DNA of 64,000 nt from Myxococcaceae bacterium (GTDB lineage Bacteria > Myxococcota > Myxococcia > Myxococcales > Myxococcaceae), in NCBI GenBank assembly GCA_003818285.1, contig RPRB01000005.1, positions 1 to 64,000 on the forward strand, in the 5' to 3' direction. Below the pieces are notes generated by a model. That model made no database searches. It was not told where the DNA came from and saw only the letters and a program-made list of their open reading frames with translations. Position 1 is the stretch's first letter. Each line of letters begins with the position of its first letter. The position numbers and the translations under genes are program-made. This document shows positions 1 to 9,878 of the stretch, one piece after another.

Positions 1-1606
1 GGAGCTCGGTCAGCCGCTCGGCGGTAGTGGCGGCGTCCCGGTCGAGCCGGGCGACCCGCGCGGACGGGAACCGCTCGGCGACCTCGGCCTCGATGCGCTC
101 GGTGCCCGAGCCCACCGGTACGAGCGGCCCGCCACAGGCCGGACAGCGGTCCGGCACGGGCCTCGCCTCGCCGCAGTAATGGCACTGGAGGTTCCGCGCC
201 CGGAGGTGGAGGGTGAGCGAGACGTCGCAGCGGCTGCAGGGCACTCCCTGACCGCACGCCTCGCAGACCAGCGCCGCCGAGTGCCCGCGCCGGTTGAGGA
301 AGAGGATGGCCTGCTGTCCGCGGCCGAGGGCCTCGCCCAGGGCGTCCACCAGCGGCGGGGAGAGCGCGGGCGGCTGCTCCGGCATCCCCGTCGGTCGCGG
401 CCGGACCCGGCGGAGGTCCACCAGGTCGACGCGAGGCATCGGCCGGTCGTCCACCCGGGCCGGCAGGCGGAGGTGGCGGTAGCGCCCGCGGCGGGCGTTC
501 TCCAGCGTCTCCAGCGAGGGCGTCGCCGAGCCGAGCACCACCGTGGCCCCGGCCTGCTTGGCGCGGACCACGGCCAGATCCCGGGCCTGGTAGCGGAGCT
601 TCTCGTCCTGCTTGAACGACGGATCGTGCTCCTCGTCCACCACGAGCAGCGCCAGATCCCGCACCGGGGCGAACACCGCGGAGCGCACACCCACGACGAG
701 GCGGACCGTGCCGGCGCGGAGGGACTTCCAGTGCAGGAGCCGCTCGCGGTCTCGCAATCCGCTGTGGAGCACCGCCACCGCGCTCCCGAAGCGGCTTCGG
801 AAGCGGCCCACCAGCTGCGGGGTGAGGGCGATCTCCGGCACCAGCACCAGCGCTCCCCCACCCCGGGCGAGGGCGTGCTCCGCGGCCTGCAGGTACACCT
901 CGGTCTTCCCGCTGCCGGTGACGCCCTGGAGGAGGAAGGGCTGGAAGCCGCCGGCGTCGAGCGCGGGCCGCAGCTCGCCCAGGGCCGCAGCCTGCGCCTC
1001 GGTGAGCCGCGCCGGACGGGCGAGCCCGAGCCCCTCGGCGACCGTGGGCTCGAGCGCGCGTTCCTCCACCTGCACCCATCCGCGCTCCACGAGCCGCTGC
1101 ACGGCGGCCCGCGCGCCGGGAACGGCACGCCCCAGCTCGTCGAGCTCGGCTCGACCTCCGACGGCGAGGAGGTAGCCGAGGGCGGCCGCCTGCGCCGGCG
1201 CCCGCCGGAGCGCGTCCACCGATGGTGCGCCGACGACCACCACCGTGCGCACCACGTCGGGGCTCGGCTCCGGCCCTTCCGACAGGTCCGCCAGGCCGGG
1301 AGGGAGCGCCGCCCGCAGCGCCTCGCCCAGCGGATGGCGGTAGTAGCCGGCGGCGAACTCCACCAGGGCCAGCACGTCGTCCGGCAGCGCCGGGCTGTCC
1401 TCGAGGAGCGCCGAGACGGGCTTCAGCGTCCCGCCGCCCTCGGGGGGCCGGCCCGGGCCGAGGTAGAAGCCGAGCGCCCTCCCCCGGCCGAAGGGGACCA
1501 GGATCCGTTGCCCGCGCCTGAGCCGACCCTCGAGCTCCGGCGGGACGAGATAGGTGAAGGGCCCCTTCACCGGGCGCCCCACCGCGACCGAGGCCAGCAG
1601 CTCCAC
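1..1606 (-). CDS. priA: Primosomal protein N' (PriA helicase), C-terminus truncated by window edge
   Basis: Minus-strand translation in a frame not in the ORF list: LLQGVTGSGKTEVYLQAAEHAL, LLVVDEEHDPSFKQDEKLRYQARDLAVVRA, FLNRRGHSAALVCEACG, zinc-binding cysteines (CSRCDVSLTLH...CHYCGEARPVPDRCPACGG). Likely GTG start near 1606. Confidence 0.93.
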   Translation of the reverse strand, partial: MELLASVAVGRPVKGPFTYLVPPELEGRLRRGQRILVPFGRGRALGFYLGPGRPPEGGGTLKPVSALLEDSPALPDDVLALVEFAAGYYRHPLGEALRAALPPGLADLSEGPEPSPDVVRTVVVVGAPSVDALRRAPAQAAALGYLLAVGGRAELDELGRAVPGARAAVQRLVERGWVQVEERALEPTVAEGLGLARPARLTEAQAAALGELRPALDAGGFQPFLLQGVTGSGKTEVYLQAAEHALARGGGALVLVPEIALTPQLVGRFRSRFGSAVAVLHSGLRDRERLLHWKSLRAGTVRLVVGVRSAVFAPVRDLALLVVDEEHDPSFKQDEKLRYQARDLAVVRAKQAGATVVLGSATPSLETLENARRGRYRHLRLPARVDDRPMPRVDLVDLRRVRPRPTGMPEQPPALSPPLVDALGEALGRGQQAILFLNRRGHSAALVCEACGQGVPCSRCDVSLTLHLRARNLQCHYCGEARPVPDRCPACGGPLVPVGSGTERIEAEVAERFPSARVARLDRDAATTAERLTEL

Positions 1607-1623
1607 GAGCCCGCCCTCGGGCC

Positions 1624-2346
1624 TCAGAAGAGGCGGTCCGGGACGTTTGCCCGCGGGTCGCCGGAGAGGGTGGTGAAGCGGGCCTGTCGCTCGCCGTTGC
1701 GGGAGACCTCGACCACGCGGGGGAACCAGTCCCCGGCCGGCGAGTTGTAGTCCACGAAGCGCACGTCCCACTGGGTCCCGCCCTCGGTCCAGCGCATGCG
1801 CGCGGGGAGCCAGCTGTCCTTGAACACCCAGAACTGCGCGTCCCCGTCCTTCTGGCCGCCGACCACGTAGGCCACCTGGCCGCCGAAGCGGGCCAGCCAC
1901 GAGCCGCCGGTGTTGACGCCGCGCTTGCGGAGGTGCGCCTCCAGCTCCGCGCGACCGTCGCCCGCGCTGCGGGCTCCCAGGAGCGCGCACACCTCCCCCA
2001 GCCCCACCCCGAGCGCCGCCACGGACGGACCCTCGGTCTTCAGCTGGCCGCCGGACTGCACCACCGCGAGCTTGCCGGTCTCCGGCCCGCTCATCTCCAG
2101 CCGGCAGCGACCGGGGAGCTTGAGATAGACCCTCGCGTCGGACTGCAGCTCGCCCTGTCCACCGGCGTCCGACGAGGCGCTGCCGGAGAGAACCAGGGTC
2201 CCCTCCACGCGGGCCGTGCTGATGCGCTGCTCGTCCCTCCCGGTCACGAGGTGCCGGAAGATGGCACCGGGCGCCGGGACGTAGGCCAGGGCGGTCCGGA
2301 CGGCGAGCACGGTGAGGAGGAGAATGGGAAGACGGAGGCGGCGCAC
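1624..2346 (-). CDS. Conserved hypothetical exported protein (LolA-like/outer-membrane lipoprotein-sorting-like)
   Basis: Coding frame with hydrophobic N-terminus (VRRLRLPILLLTVLAVRTALA) and beta-rich body (ARVYLKLPGRCRLEMSGPETGKLAVV). Start codon inferred (GTG). Confidence 0.7.
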   Translation of the reverse strand: MRRLRLPILLLTVLAVRTALAYVPAPGAIFRHLVTGRDEQRISTARVEGTLVLSGSASSDAGGQGELQSDARVYLKLPGRCRLEMSGPETGKLAVVQSGGQLKTEGPSVAALGVGLGEVCALLGARSAGDGRAELEAHLRKRGVNTGGSWLARFGGQVAYVVGGQKDGDAQFWVFKDSWLPARMRWTEGGTQWDVRFVDYNSPAGDWFPRVVEVSRNGERQARFTTLSGDPRANVPDRLF

Positions 2347-2398
2347 GGGGGCGGAGGACTGTACACGAGCTGTCTGCGCGCGATAGAGCCCACGGACG

Positions 2399-2785
2399 AT
2401 GTCCATGCCCTCGCTCGCTCTTCTCGTCGGTGGGGTGCTGGTGGCGCTCGGCCTCGGCACGTACGTCGGCACCGGCGCCCACTCGCCCACCGCCCTCATC
2501 CCCGCGGCCCTCGGGGCGTTGATCGGTCTGGCCGGGCTCGTGGCCAGAAACCCGCGCCTGCGCATGCACGCGATGCACGTCGCGGTCCTGGTGGCGCTCC
2601 TGGGAGCGCTGGGCTGCATCCCCGGGCTGCTTCGCTTGCCCGCGCTCCTCGGCGGCACCGCCGAGCGGCCGGTGGCGGTGGTGGCGCAGCTGGTGACCTT
2701 CGTGATCTGCCTCGCCTTCGTGGTGAGCGCGGTGCGGTCCTTCATCGAGGCGCGACGGACCCGAGCCAGCGCGGGTGAGGGCTAG
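2399..2785 (+). CDS. Small integral membrane protein
   Basis: Four hydrophobic segments in a 128-aa ORF; fits between neighbours. Confidence 0.75.
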   Translation: MSMPSLALLVGGVLVALGLGTYVGTGAHSPTALIPAALGALIGLAGLVARNPRLRMHAMHVAVLVALLGALGCIPGLLRLPALLGGTAERPVAVVAQLVTFVICLAFVVSAVRSFIEARRTRASAGEG

Positions 2786-2797
2786 GAGACGGTTGCG

Positions 2798-3781
2798 ATG
2801 CCACAGGCGGTCAGGCTGAAGAAGCAGGGAGGCCCGGAGCTTCTGGTCCTGGAAGAGGTGGAGGTTCCTCCTCCGGCTCCGGGCGAGGTGACGCTGCGGC
2901 ACACGGCCATCGGGCTGAACTTCATCGACGTCTACCAGCGCAACGGCCACTACGCGCTCCAGCTCCCCAGCGGGATCGGGCAGGAGGCGGCCGGGGTGGT
3001 GACCGCCGTCGGTCCCGGAGTGACCACGGTGAAGGTCGGCGACCGGGTGGCCTACGCCGGCGTGCCGCTCGGCGCGTACTCCGAGGCTCGCAACTACCCG
3101 GCGGAAAAGCTGGTCCCGGTGCCCGAGGGCGTCTCCGACGAGGCCGCGGCCGCCTCGCTCCTCAAGGGGCTCACCGCCTGGTACCTGGTGCGGCGGACGT
3201 TCGAGGTCGAGCGCGGGCAGACGGTGCTGGTGCACGCGGCGGCGGGCGGCGTGGGGCTCATCCTCTGCCAGTGGCTCCGGCACCTCGAAGCAACCATCAT
3301 CGGCACCGTGGGGAGCGAGGCGAAGGCCGAGGCGGCCCGCGAGGCGGGCTGCACCCACCCGCTGGTCATCGACGCGAGCAACCGCCGCGACCTCCCGGCG
3401 AAGGTGAAGGAGCTCACCGGCGGGGCGAAGGTCCCGGTGGTGTACGACTCCATCGGCAAGGACACCTTCGACGTGTCGCTGGAGTGTCTCGCGCCGTTCG
3501 GGCTCATGGTGCTCTTCGGCGCCTCGAGCGGTCCGGTCCCGCCCTTCGACCTGCAGCGCCTCGCGGCCGGGGGGTCGCTCTACGTGACCCGCCCCACGCT
3601 GAGCACGTACACGGCAAAGCGCGAGGACCTGCTCGCCGGAGCCCGCGAGCTCTTCGACCTCATCGCCAGGCGGGTGCTGACCATCCACGTGAACCAGCGC
3701 TACCCCCTGCGCGAGGCGGCCCGAGCACACAAGGACCTCGAGGCACGGAAGACGACCGGCTCGACGGTGCTGTTGCCCTGA
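2798..3781 (+). CDS. Quinone oxidoreductase (NADPH:quinone reductase, MDR superfamily)
   Basis: GLNFIDVYQRNGHY, GIGQEAAGVVTAVG, VLVHAAAGGVGLILCQW Rossmann motif. Confidence 0.93.
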   Translation: MPQAVRLKKQGGPELLVLEEVEVPPPAPGEVTLRHTAIGLNFIDVYQRNGHYALQLPSGIGQEAAGVVTAVGPGVTTVKVGDRVAYAGVPLGAYSEARNYPAEKLVPVPEGVSDEAAAASLLKGLTAWYLVRRTFEVERGQTVLVHAAAGGVGLILCQWLRHLEATIIGTVGSEAKAEAAREAGCTHPLVIDASNRRDLPAKVKELTGGAKVPVVYDSIGKDTFDVSLECLAPFGLMVLFGASSGPVPPFDLQRLAAGGSLYVTRPTLSTYTAKREDLLAGARELFDLIARRVLTIHVNQRYPLREAARAHKDLEARKTTGSTVLLP

Positions 3782-3794
3782 GCGCATACCCTTC

Positions 3795-4637
3795 GTGGCG
3801 CGAATGATCCGTCTCCTCGTCCTGGCCTCGCTGTTGCTCGCGCGCCCGCTGCTCGCCGCCCCCGCCCCCATCGACTTCGACACCGCCCGCGGCGCCCGTG
3901 AGGTGGGCATGGGCGGCACGTTCCGCGAGCTGGGCATCGGCGCCAACTCCGCGGACGGCAATCCGGCGGCGATGGCCCTGTTCCAGGCGTTCCAGCTGGA
4001 GTTCGCCGGCGGGTACGACTGGAAGGCGAAGGGCTGGTATGCGGCGGGCTGGGCTCGCGACAGCACCAACCAAGAGCTCTCCGGCGCCTACAGCCTCCAC
4101 TTCATCTCCAACGACTACGGAGCAGGCAACGTGGGGCAGTGGGCCCACTCGCTCTCCCTGGCCACGCGGGTGGGAGACCGGGTGGCGTTCGGGATCGGAG
4201 GGCGCTGGCTCATCCAGAGCACGCCGAAGATCAACGCCGCGAGCCTGAACCTCGGCGTCTCCATCCTGATCATTCCCCAGCTCACGCTGGGCTTCGCCGC
4301 CTACAACCTCATCGACACCCACCATCCCGAGCTGGCCCGCAGCTTCGAGGTGGGCTTCGGGCTCCTGCTGGGTCCGGTACGGCTCGCGACCGAGGTGCGG
4401 AGCGACCTCGGCCGGGGACCGCTCCATCCCATCTGGAACAGCGGAGTCGAGGTCTTCCTCGGGCGGAGCTTCGCGCTCCGGGGTGGCTGGGAGTGGCGCG
4501 AGCCGGTGCAGCAGAACTTCGTCACCGCGGGAGTGGGGTTCGTCTTCGACAACTCCGGGCTGGACATCGGCTGGCGGCACGGGCTGGCCGGGGCGGGCGA
4601 CCTCCTCGTCGGAGGCCTCCGGATCCAGATGCAGTGA
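3795..4637 (+). CDS. Outer-membrane beta-barrel protein (PorV/FadL-like), hypothetical
   Basis: Signal peptide, GAREVGMGGTFRELGIGANSADGNPAAMA, alternating beta-strand pattern. Confidence 0.7.
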   Translation: MARMIRLLVLASLLLARPLLAAPAPIDFDTARGAREVGMGGTFRELGIGANSADGNPAAMALFQAFQLEFAGGYDWKAKGWYAAGWARDSTNQELSGAYSLHFISNDYGAGNVGQWAHSLSLATRVGDRVAFGIGGRWLIQSTPKINAASLNLGVSILIIPQLTLGFAAYNLIDTHHPELARSFEVGFGLLLGPVRLATEVRSDLGRGPLHPIWNSGVEVFLGRSFALRGGWEWREPVQQNFVTAGVGFVFDNSGLDIGWRHGLAGAGDLLVGGLRIQMQ

Positions 4638-4679
4638 CCTGGCTCGGGCGCGGCCCTGCAGAGGGGCATGGGACCAGGC

Positions 4680-5579
4680 TCAGTCCTCGGGGGGCACCAC
4701 GTCCAGCGCGTCGAACCACGGAGCCATGTCCTCCGGCAGCGGCGCGCGCAGCAGGAGCGGCGCTCCGGTCCGGGGGTGTGACAAGACCAGGAGATGGGCG
4801 TGGAGCAGCGACCGCCCGATGGCCTGTCCCCGGAGCTGCATCGGGCCGCCGTAGAGCCGATCGCCCGCGATGGGCGCTCCGAGCGCGGCGAGGTGGGCCC
4901 GGATCTGGTGCGTGCGTCCGGTGCGCGGCCAGAGCCCGGCCAGCGCCAGCTCGGCCGTGGCTCCGAGGCGCCGGAAGCGCGTCTCGGCCTCGAGCCCGTC
5001 TCGCGTCCGCGCGACCCACCGGCCCGGGCGGGTGCGGTCTCGCGCCAGGCGGAGCGTGCAGGTGCCGGAGGCCGGGAGCCCGCCCGCGGTGACCGCGAGA
5101 TACGTCTTCCGGGCGGCCCCGGTGCGGAAGCTGGCGGCGAGCGCGGAGGTCGCCGCGGGCGACTTGCCGAGGACCATGACCCCGCTGGTGTCGCGATCCA
5201 GCCGGTGCACCAGCCCCGCCTCGCGGCCGAGGTGATCCGAGGCGAGGAGGAGGAGGCTGGTGAGGCCTCCTGGCGTGGGCTGCGCGGGGAGGCCCGCCGG
5301 CTTGTCCACCGCGAGCAGCTCGGCGTCCTCGTGGAGCACGCGGAGCGGCCCGGCCGCGGGCAGCGGGGCGGTGGAGCTCCGGCCGGCCTCCTCGAGCACC
5401 ACCAGCACCTCGGTCCCGGGAGCGACCGCGAGGGTCGCGTCGCGCTGCCGGCGGCCGCGCAGGTAGACCGCCCCCCGGGTCACCAGGGTGCTCGCCTCGT
5501 CGCGCGAGCAGCCCAGGCCCCGGGCCACCACGTCGGTGAGCGCACCCGCGTCTGCGGAGCGGAAGGCGCGGCGCTTCAC
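4680..5579 (-). CDS. RluA-family pseudouridine synthase
   Basis: S4-like N-terminus, LVHRLDRDTSGVMVLGKS catalytic motif, GRTHQIRAHLAALGAPIAGDRLYG. Confidence 0.93.
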   Translation of the reverse strand: MKRRAFRSADAGALTDVVARGLGCSRDEASTLVTRGAVYLRGRRQRDATLAVAPGTEVLVVLEEAGRSSTAPLPAAGPLRVLHEDAELLAVDKPAGLPAQPTPGGLTSLLLLASDHLGREAGLVHRLDRDTSGVMVLGKSPAATSALAASFRTGAARKTYLAVTAGGLPASGTCTLRLARDRTRPGRWVARTRDGLEAETRFRRLGATAELALAGLWPRTGRTHQIRAHLAALGAPIAGDRLYGGPMQLRGQAIGRSLLHAHLLVLSHPRTGAPLLLRAPLPEDMAPWFDALDVVPPED

Positions 5580-5641
5580 CCCCGCATCCCTCCCGCGCTC
5601 GCCTTGACCGGCGAATCAGGCTCCTGGCAGCGTCGCCCGCC

Positions 5642-6790
5642 ATGACCACGCTGGCCAGGGCGGTGCTGAACCTCGGGAGATCCGGCCCGGTGCTCCGGGA
5701 GGCCTCGGCGAGCGGCAACCTCAAGGTGCTCGCCTCGCTGCTCGGCCCGGCATATCGCGGGCTGATCATGCAGGAGGCCCGCGGCGCTCAGAGCACCGCG
5801 ATGCCGGCCGGTCACCGGGCCATCTTCGACTGGAGCTACCTGCGCGACCGCCCCCAGCTCGCCCGCCTCTACGAGGCTGCGAAGAGCTCGCAGTGGAATG
5901 CAGCGACGGATCTCGACTGGTCCATCTCCGTCGATCCGCTGGATCCCGAGCACCCGCTGATCCCCGAGGACTTCCATCCGATCTCCACCACCGCGACTTG
6001 GCGCACCCTGAGCGACAGGGAGCGGATGAAGCAGCGGCATGCTCTCCTCTCCTGGGTCCTCAGCCAGTTCCTCCACGGCGAGCAGGGAGCGCTGTTCGCG
6101 GCGTGCCAGGTGACCGAGGCGGTGCCCTGGCTCGACGCCAAGCTCTACGGCAGCAGCCAGGTGATGGACGAGGGGCGCCACGTCGAGGTGTTCCACGGCT
6201 ATCTCACCCGGAAGCTCGAGAAGCTCTACGAGATCAACGACAACCTCTACACCATCGTGGACGCGCTGATGACCGACTCCCGCTGGGACATGAAGTTCCT
6301 CGGGATGCAGATCATGATCGAGGGCCTGGCCCTGGGCGCGTTCGGCACCTTCCGGGAGATCACCGGCGAGCCGCTGCTGCGGCAGCTGCTGACCGCCGTG
6401 ATCACCGACGAGGCCCGACACGTGCACTTCGGCGTGCTCGCGCTCCAGGAGTGCTTCCGCGGGCTCACCGAGCGTGAGCAGCGGGAGCGGGAGGACTGGG
6501 CCTTCGAGGTCTCGCTGCTGCTCCGCAACCGGTTCCTGGCCTGGGAATTCTACGAGGAGCACTGGGCGCACGCGTTCGGGCGCGTGGAGTGGGAACGGCT
6601 GTCGGTGGAGAGCAAGCTGATGGGCTCGTTCCGCCAGACGATGTTCAAGCGCATCATCCCCAATCTGAAGCGGATCGGACTGCTCTCGGAGCGGATCCGT
6701 CCCCGATACGACGAGCTGGGTCTCCTGGTGTACGAGGACGGTCGGCCCGCGCCGGAGCTGACCGCCGCCGACCTCCTCGCGGACCGCTAG
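5642..6790 (+). CDS. Ferritin-like di-iron protein
   Basis: Two D-E-x-R-H motifs (VMDEGRHVEVF; ITDEARHVHFG) with upstream helix glutamates. Confidence 0.75.
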   Translation: MTTLARAVLNLGRSGPVLREASASGNLKVLASLLGPAYRGLIMQEARGAQSTAMPAGHRAIFDWSYLRDRPQLARLYEAAKSSQWNAATDLDWSISVDPLDPEHPLIPEDFHPISTTATWRTLSDRERMKQRHALLSWVLSQFLHGEQGALFAACQVTEAVPWLDAKLYGSSQVMDEGRHVEVFHGYLTRKLEKLYEINDNLYTIVDALMTDSRWDMKFLGMQIMIEGLALGAFGTFREITGEPLLRQLLTAVITDEARHVHFGVLALQECFRGLTEREQREREDWAFEVSLLLRNRFLAWEFYEEHWAHAFGRVEWERLSVESKLMGSFRQTMFKRIIPNLKRIGLLSERIRPRYDELGLLVYEDGRPAPELTAADLLADR

Positions 6791-6809
6791 CGGGGCGAGA
6801 CTGCGAGCC

Positions 6810-8285
6810 ATGGCATCGCTCAACGCGCTCCGTGCCGACGCCGAGGCATGGCTCGAGGAGGAGGGTCGTGCCCGGGCGAGCGCGGCTCCCGGCCCGGCGC
6901 AGCTCGCGGCGGTCGACGCGGCCCACCCCGAGGTGGTCTCGCCGGAGACTGCCCGGGCGGTGGGCGCGCTCCTCGCCTCCCGCCGCGTGCCGGAGCACGA
7001 GCTGCCGCGGCTGAGGATCCTCGCTCGCTTCCTGGAGGACGCGTCACTGGAGGCGGTCGCCCGCGAGGGTCGCACGGCGCTGGAGGCATCCCGGTGGCGG
7101 AGCGCGCCCGAGACCGGGGTGGAGGCTCCGCTCGCCGAGGCAGAGGTGGCCCTCGCGGCCACGGAGGAGCGGCCGGCCCGGCTGCAGCGCGAGGCGGCGG
7201 TGAACCGCGCCTGGGAGGCGCTGCTGCCCAGGGCCCAGCGGCTTCAGGCGGACCTGGCGGACGGAGCCAGCGCGCTGGGGGCCAGCAGTCTCCCGGCGCT
7301 GCTCGAGGCCCGGCGCGACCCGGCCTGGCCGGTGCTCGATCTCGACCGCTTTCTCCGGACGACGGAGGACGCGTACCGCGACGTCCTCTCCTGGGCGCTG
7401 GGAAGGGTGGCCCCTCGACTGCTGCCGCTGCCGCGAGGCGATGCGACCCTCGCCGACCTCGGGCGGGTGCGCGCACTGCCCGGTTACCCCGGGGCGCTGG
7501 ACGAGGCCGGCGAGGCACTTCGGTCCTGGGCGGCGCGACTCCCGGGGGCGGACGAGCGCGAACGGCACCTCCATCTCCGGACGACGCCCTCGCCCGCCGC
7601 TCGCGCCATTCCGGTCGACATCCCTGAGCACATCGAGCTCCTGCTCCCGGGACTGACGGAGGGCACCGAGGCTCCGCGGCGCTTCTTCTGGACCGGCTGC
7701 GCCCTCCATCTCGCCTCGGTGGAGTCGGAGGCTCCGGTGGAGCACCGCTGGATGGGCGACCGGGCGGTGGTGGCCGCCTCTGGCTGGCTGGTGCGTGGGC
7801 TGCTCTGGCGCGAGCGGTGGCTGCGCGCAGCGCTCGGGCTCGGGAGGGCCACGGCGCGCGAGGTGGCACGGATGCAGGCCCTGCTGGCACTGCGCGCGCT
7901 GCGTGCCGAGGCGGCGTTGCAGGCTCCGCTCAGGACCATGGCCACCGCCGGTCCGACGCTTCAGCGGCTGGGGGAGGCGTCGGACACGCTCTCCGCCGTC
8001 CTCCAGGTTCGGGTGGGGCGAGGCCGGACGCTGGCTCGAGTGGCGGACCTGGACCTCTCGCAGCAGCGACTCCGGGCCGCGGCGCTGGCGAGCTGTCTCT
8101 GGGCGGAGGCCGACCGCCGGTTCGACGCGGACGAGTTCCGGAATCCCCTGGCGGCGCGCTGGCTCGTGGCGATCTGGAGCCAGGGCGCGCCGGAGATGCC
8201 GGAACAGATGGCAACGGCGCTGTGCGCGACCCGGCTCGGGCTCGAGCGTGTCGGGGCGGAGCTGGTCGGGGTGCTGGGCGCCTGA
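6810..8285 (+). CDS. Hypothetical protein, mostly alpha-helical
   Basis: 491-aa ORF in + frame, 20 bp after the ferritin-like gene, same strand. Confidence 0.75.
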   Translation: MASLNALRADAEAWLEEEGRARASAAPGPAQLAAVDAAHPEVVSPETARAVGALLASRRVPEHELPRLRILARFLEDASLEAVAREGRTALEASRWRSAPETGVEAPLAEAEVALAATEERPARLQREAAVNRAWEALLPRAQRLQADLADGASALGASSLPALLEARRDPAWPVLDLDRFLRTTEDAYRDVLSWALGRVAPRLLPLPRGDATLADLGRVRALPGYPGALDEAGEALRSWAARLPGADERERHLHLRTTPSPAARAIPVDIPEHIELLLPGLTEGTEAPRRFFWTGCALHLASVESEAPVEHRWMGDRAVVAASGWLVRGLLWRERWLRAALGLGRATAREVARMQALLALRALRAEAALQAPLRTMATAGPTLQRLGEASDTLSAVLQVRVGRGRTLARVADLDLSQQRLRAAALASCLWAEADRRFDADEFRNPLAARWLVAIWSQGAPEMPEQMATALCATRLGLERVGAELVGVLGA

Positions 8286-8359
8286 ATCGGGCTGCTTGCT
8301 CCCGCGGGAGGCTCCCGCCATCGCCGGAAGTTCGCTCGCCGGCGCTCCCGGCCGCGACG

Positions 8360-8638
8360 TCAGCGGCGGCGGAGTGCTCGGACGATCTTCGACTTCGCTG
8401 GGGAGGGTATCCGCGGCACGCGAGCGCGGGCCTGTCTTGCCAGCTGCACCTCCAGCAGGAGCAGCTCGTCGGCCAGCTCGGTTCCTTCCGGCGCGAGACG
8501 AGCGAGCGGGGCGTCGGCGCGGACTCCGAGACCGTGCACCATCCGGACCGCGCGGTCCTCCTGCGGAGTCAGCACCTGCTCGCGAGTGCGCAGCGCCTCG
8601 AGGACGGCTCCGGCCTTCGTCTTGGGCGTGCGCTTCAT
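8360..8638 (-). CDS. Hypothetical protein
   Basis: 92-aa ORF with normal amino-acid usage (MKRTPKTKAGAVLEALRTREQVLTPQEDRAVRMVHGLG). Confidence 0.55.
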   Translation of the reverse strand: MKRTPKTKAGAVLEALRTREQVLTPQEDRAVRMVHGLGVRADAPLARLAPEGTELADELLLLEVQLARQARARVPRIPSPAKSKIVRALRRR

Positions 8639-8791
8639 GTGCTCCCTCGTCCCGCGTCCTACCTCTGAACGGGCGTCCAGAGGAGCCGCTCCAGAACCGC
8701 GGCCTTCCGATACCTTACGGGCCGGTCGGCGGAGATCAATTTTTCGAGGCCGGGGCGGCCCAGGTGGCCAAAAAGCCCAGCAGGACCGGGC

Positions 8792-9808
8792 CTATCCGGA
8801 GGTGTCCTCGTCGGCCTCGGTGTCCACCCCGGCGTCCGTTCCCGCCTTTCGCTGGATGCCGAACCGGTCCAGAGCATCGGCGATGCCTTCCGGCTTGTCG
8901 GCGTCGGGCAGGTGACCCTCCGGGGCCTGGACGGTGATGGGCTTGCCCACATCCTTGATGCGCTCGTCGAGCGTGATCTGCAGCTGCGCGGGCGCGACGT
9001 TCTTGTCGCCCGGCACCACGAGCGTCCCGTCGAGATGGGCTCGAAGCACGACGGCCGTCGCCGCGTCCACCACCACCTCGCCCGTCAGCTTCCTGGGCTG
9101 CCTTTGATCCAGGAAGCGCTGCCGGCGCGCGCTGTCCTCGTCGAGCCCGCCGCGGGCATAGGCGACGGAGGGCGGCGTCTCGCCTCTGGAGGGCTTCACC
9201 GTGGCGGCCGCATCAGCGAGGCGAACGGTGTAGCGGAACGCCGGACGGCCCTCGACCGAGGTGGGCCCCTCGAGCGCGAGCTGGAGCCGGCCCTGGAAGA
9301 GCCCGTCCAGCTCCCGGAGCGCGCCGGCGGTCTCGTTGCGGGTGCGCTCGGCCATGCCGCGGTCCCGGAGTCGGAGACGGTACTTGCCGTACTTGCTCCG
9401 GGCGAACACCTGGCCGCGGGCGCGCACGACCTCCAGGCCCTGGTCGCGGCTGTTGTCGATGCGGGCGTGGAAGTCGCCGGCGACGCCGCCCGCCGCCGAC
9501 TCGAGGAGTCGGGTCTCGGTGAGCTTCACCGTGTCCTTTCCCGCGGTCCAGGTGAAGGAGACCTCGGCGCTGAAGCGGTGCGGGCCGAGTCGCTCCGTCA
9601 CCTCGGCGGAGCCCATGTCCACCACCCGGTGCGCGAGCTTCGGGTCGGAGGCGAGCTTCTGGGGATCGAGGCTCTCCTTCGCCGAGGAGACCACCGGCGG
9701 GGGAGCCTCGGGCGAGAAGATGCGCTCCTTGGCTGCGCGATTGACGGGATCGGAGCAGGCGGCGAGCAGCGCCAGCCCGGCGGTGAGGAGACGAGGAGAG
9801 TGCAGCAC
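8792..9808 (-). CDS. Hypothetical lipoprotein
   Basis: Signal peptide with lipobox (LLTAGLALLAACSD), 338 aa. Confidence 0.8.
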   Translation of the reverse strand: MLHSPRLLTAGLALLAACSDPVNRAAKERIFSPEAPPPVVSSAKESLDPQKLASDPKLAHRVVDMGSAEVTERLGPHRFSAEVSFTWTAGKDTVKLTETRLLESAAGGVAGDFHARIDNSRDQGLEVVRARGQVFARSKYGKYRLRLRDRGMAERTRNETAGALRELDGLFQGRLQLALEGPTSVEGRPAFRYTVRLADAAATVKPSRGETPPSVAYARGGLDEDSARRQRFLDQRQPRKLTGEVVVDAATAVVLRAHLDGTLVVPGDKNVAPAQLQITLDERIKDVGKPITVQAPEGHLPDADKPEGIADALDRFGIQRKAGTDAGVDTEADEDTSG

Positions 9809-9878
9809 GGAACCGAACGGACCCTAGCACGGGTCTTTCGTCCAGGACCCGGGGTGTGGTGAGAAGCCTCCCCGCACC

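Noticed and set aside
179-1750. 523-aa plus-strand ORF and the 372-aa minus ORF (10..1128)
   Set aside because: Both are wrong frames over priA, whose correct minus frame was read manually.
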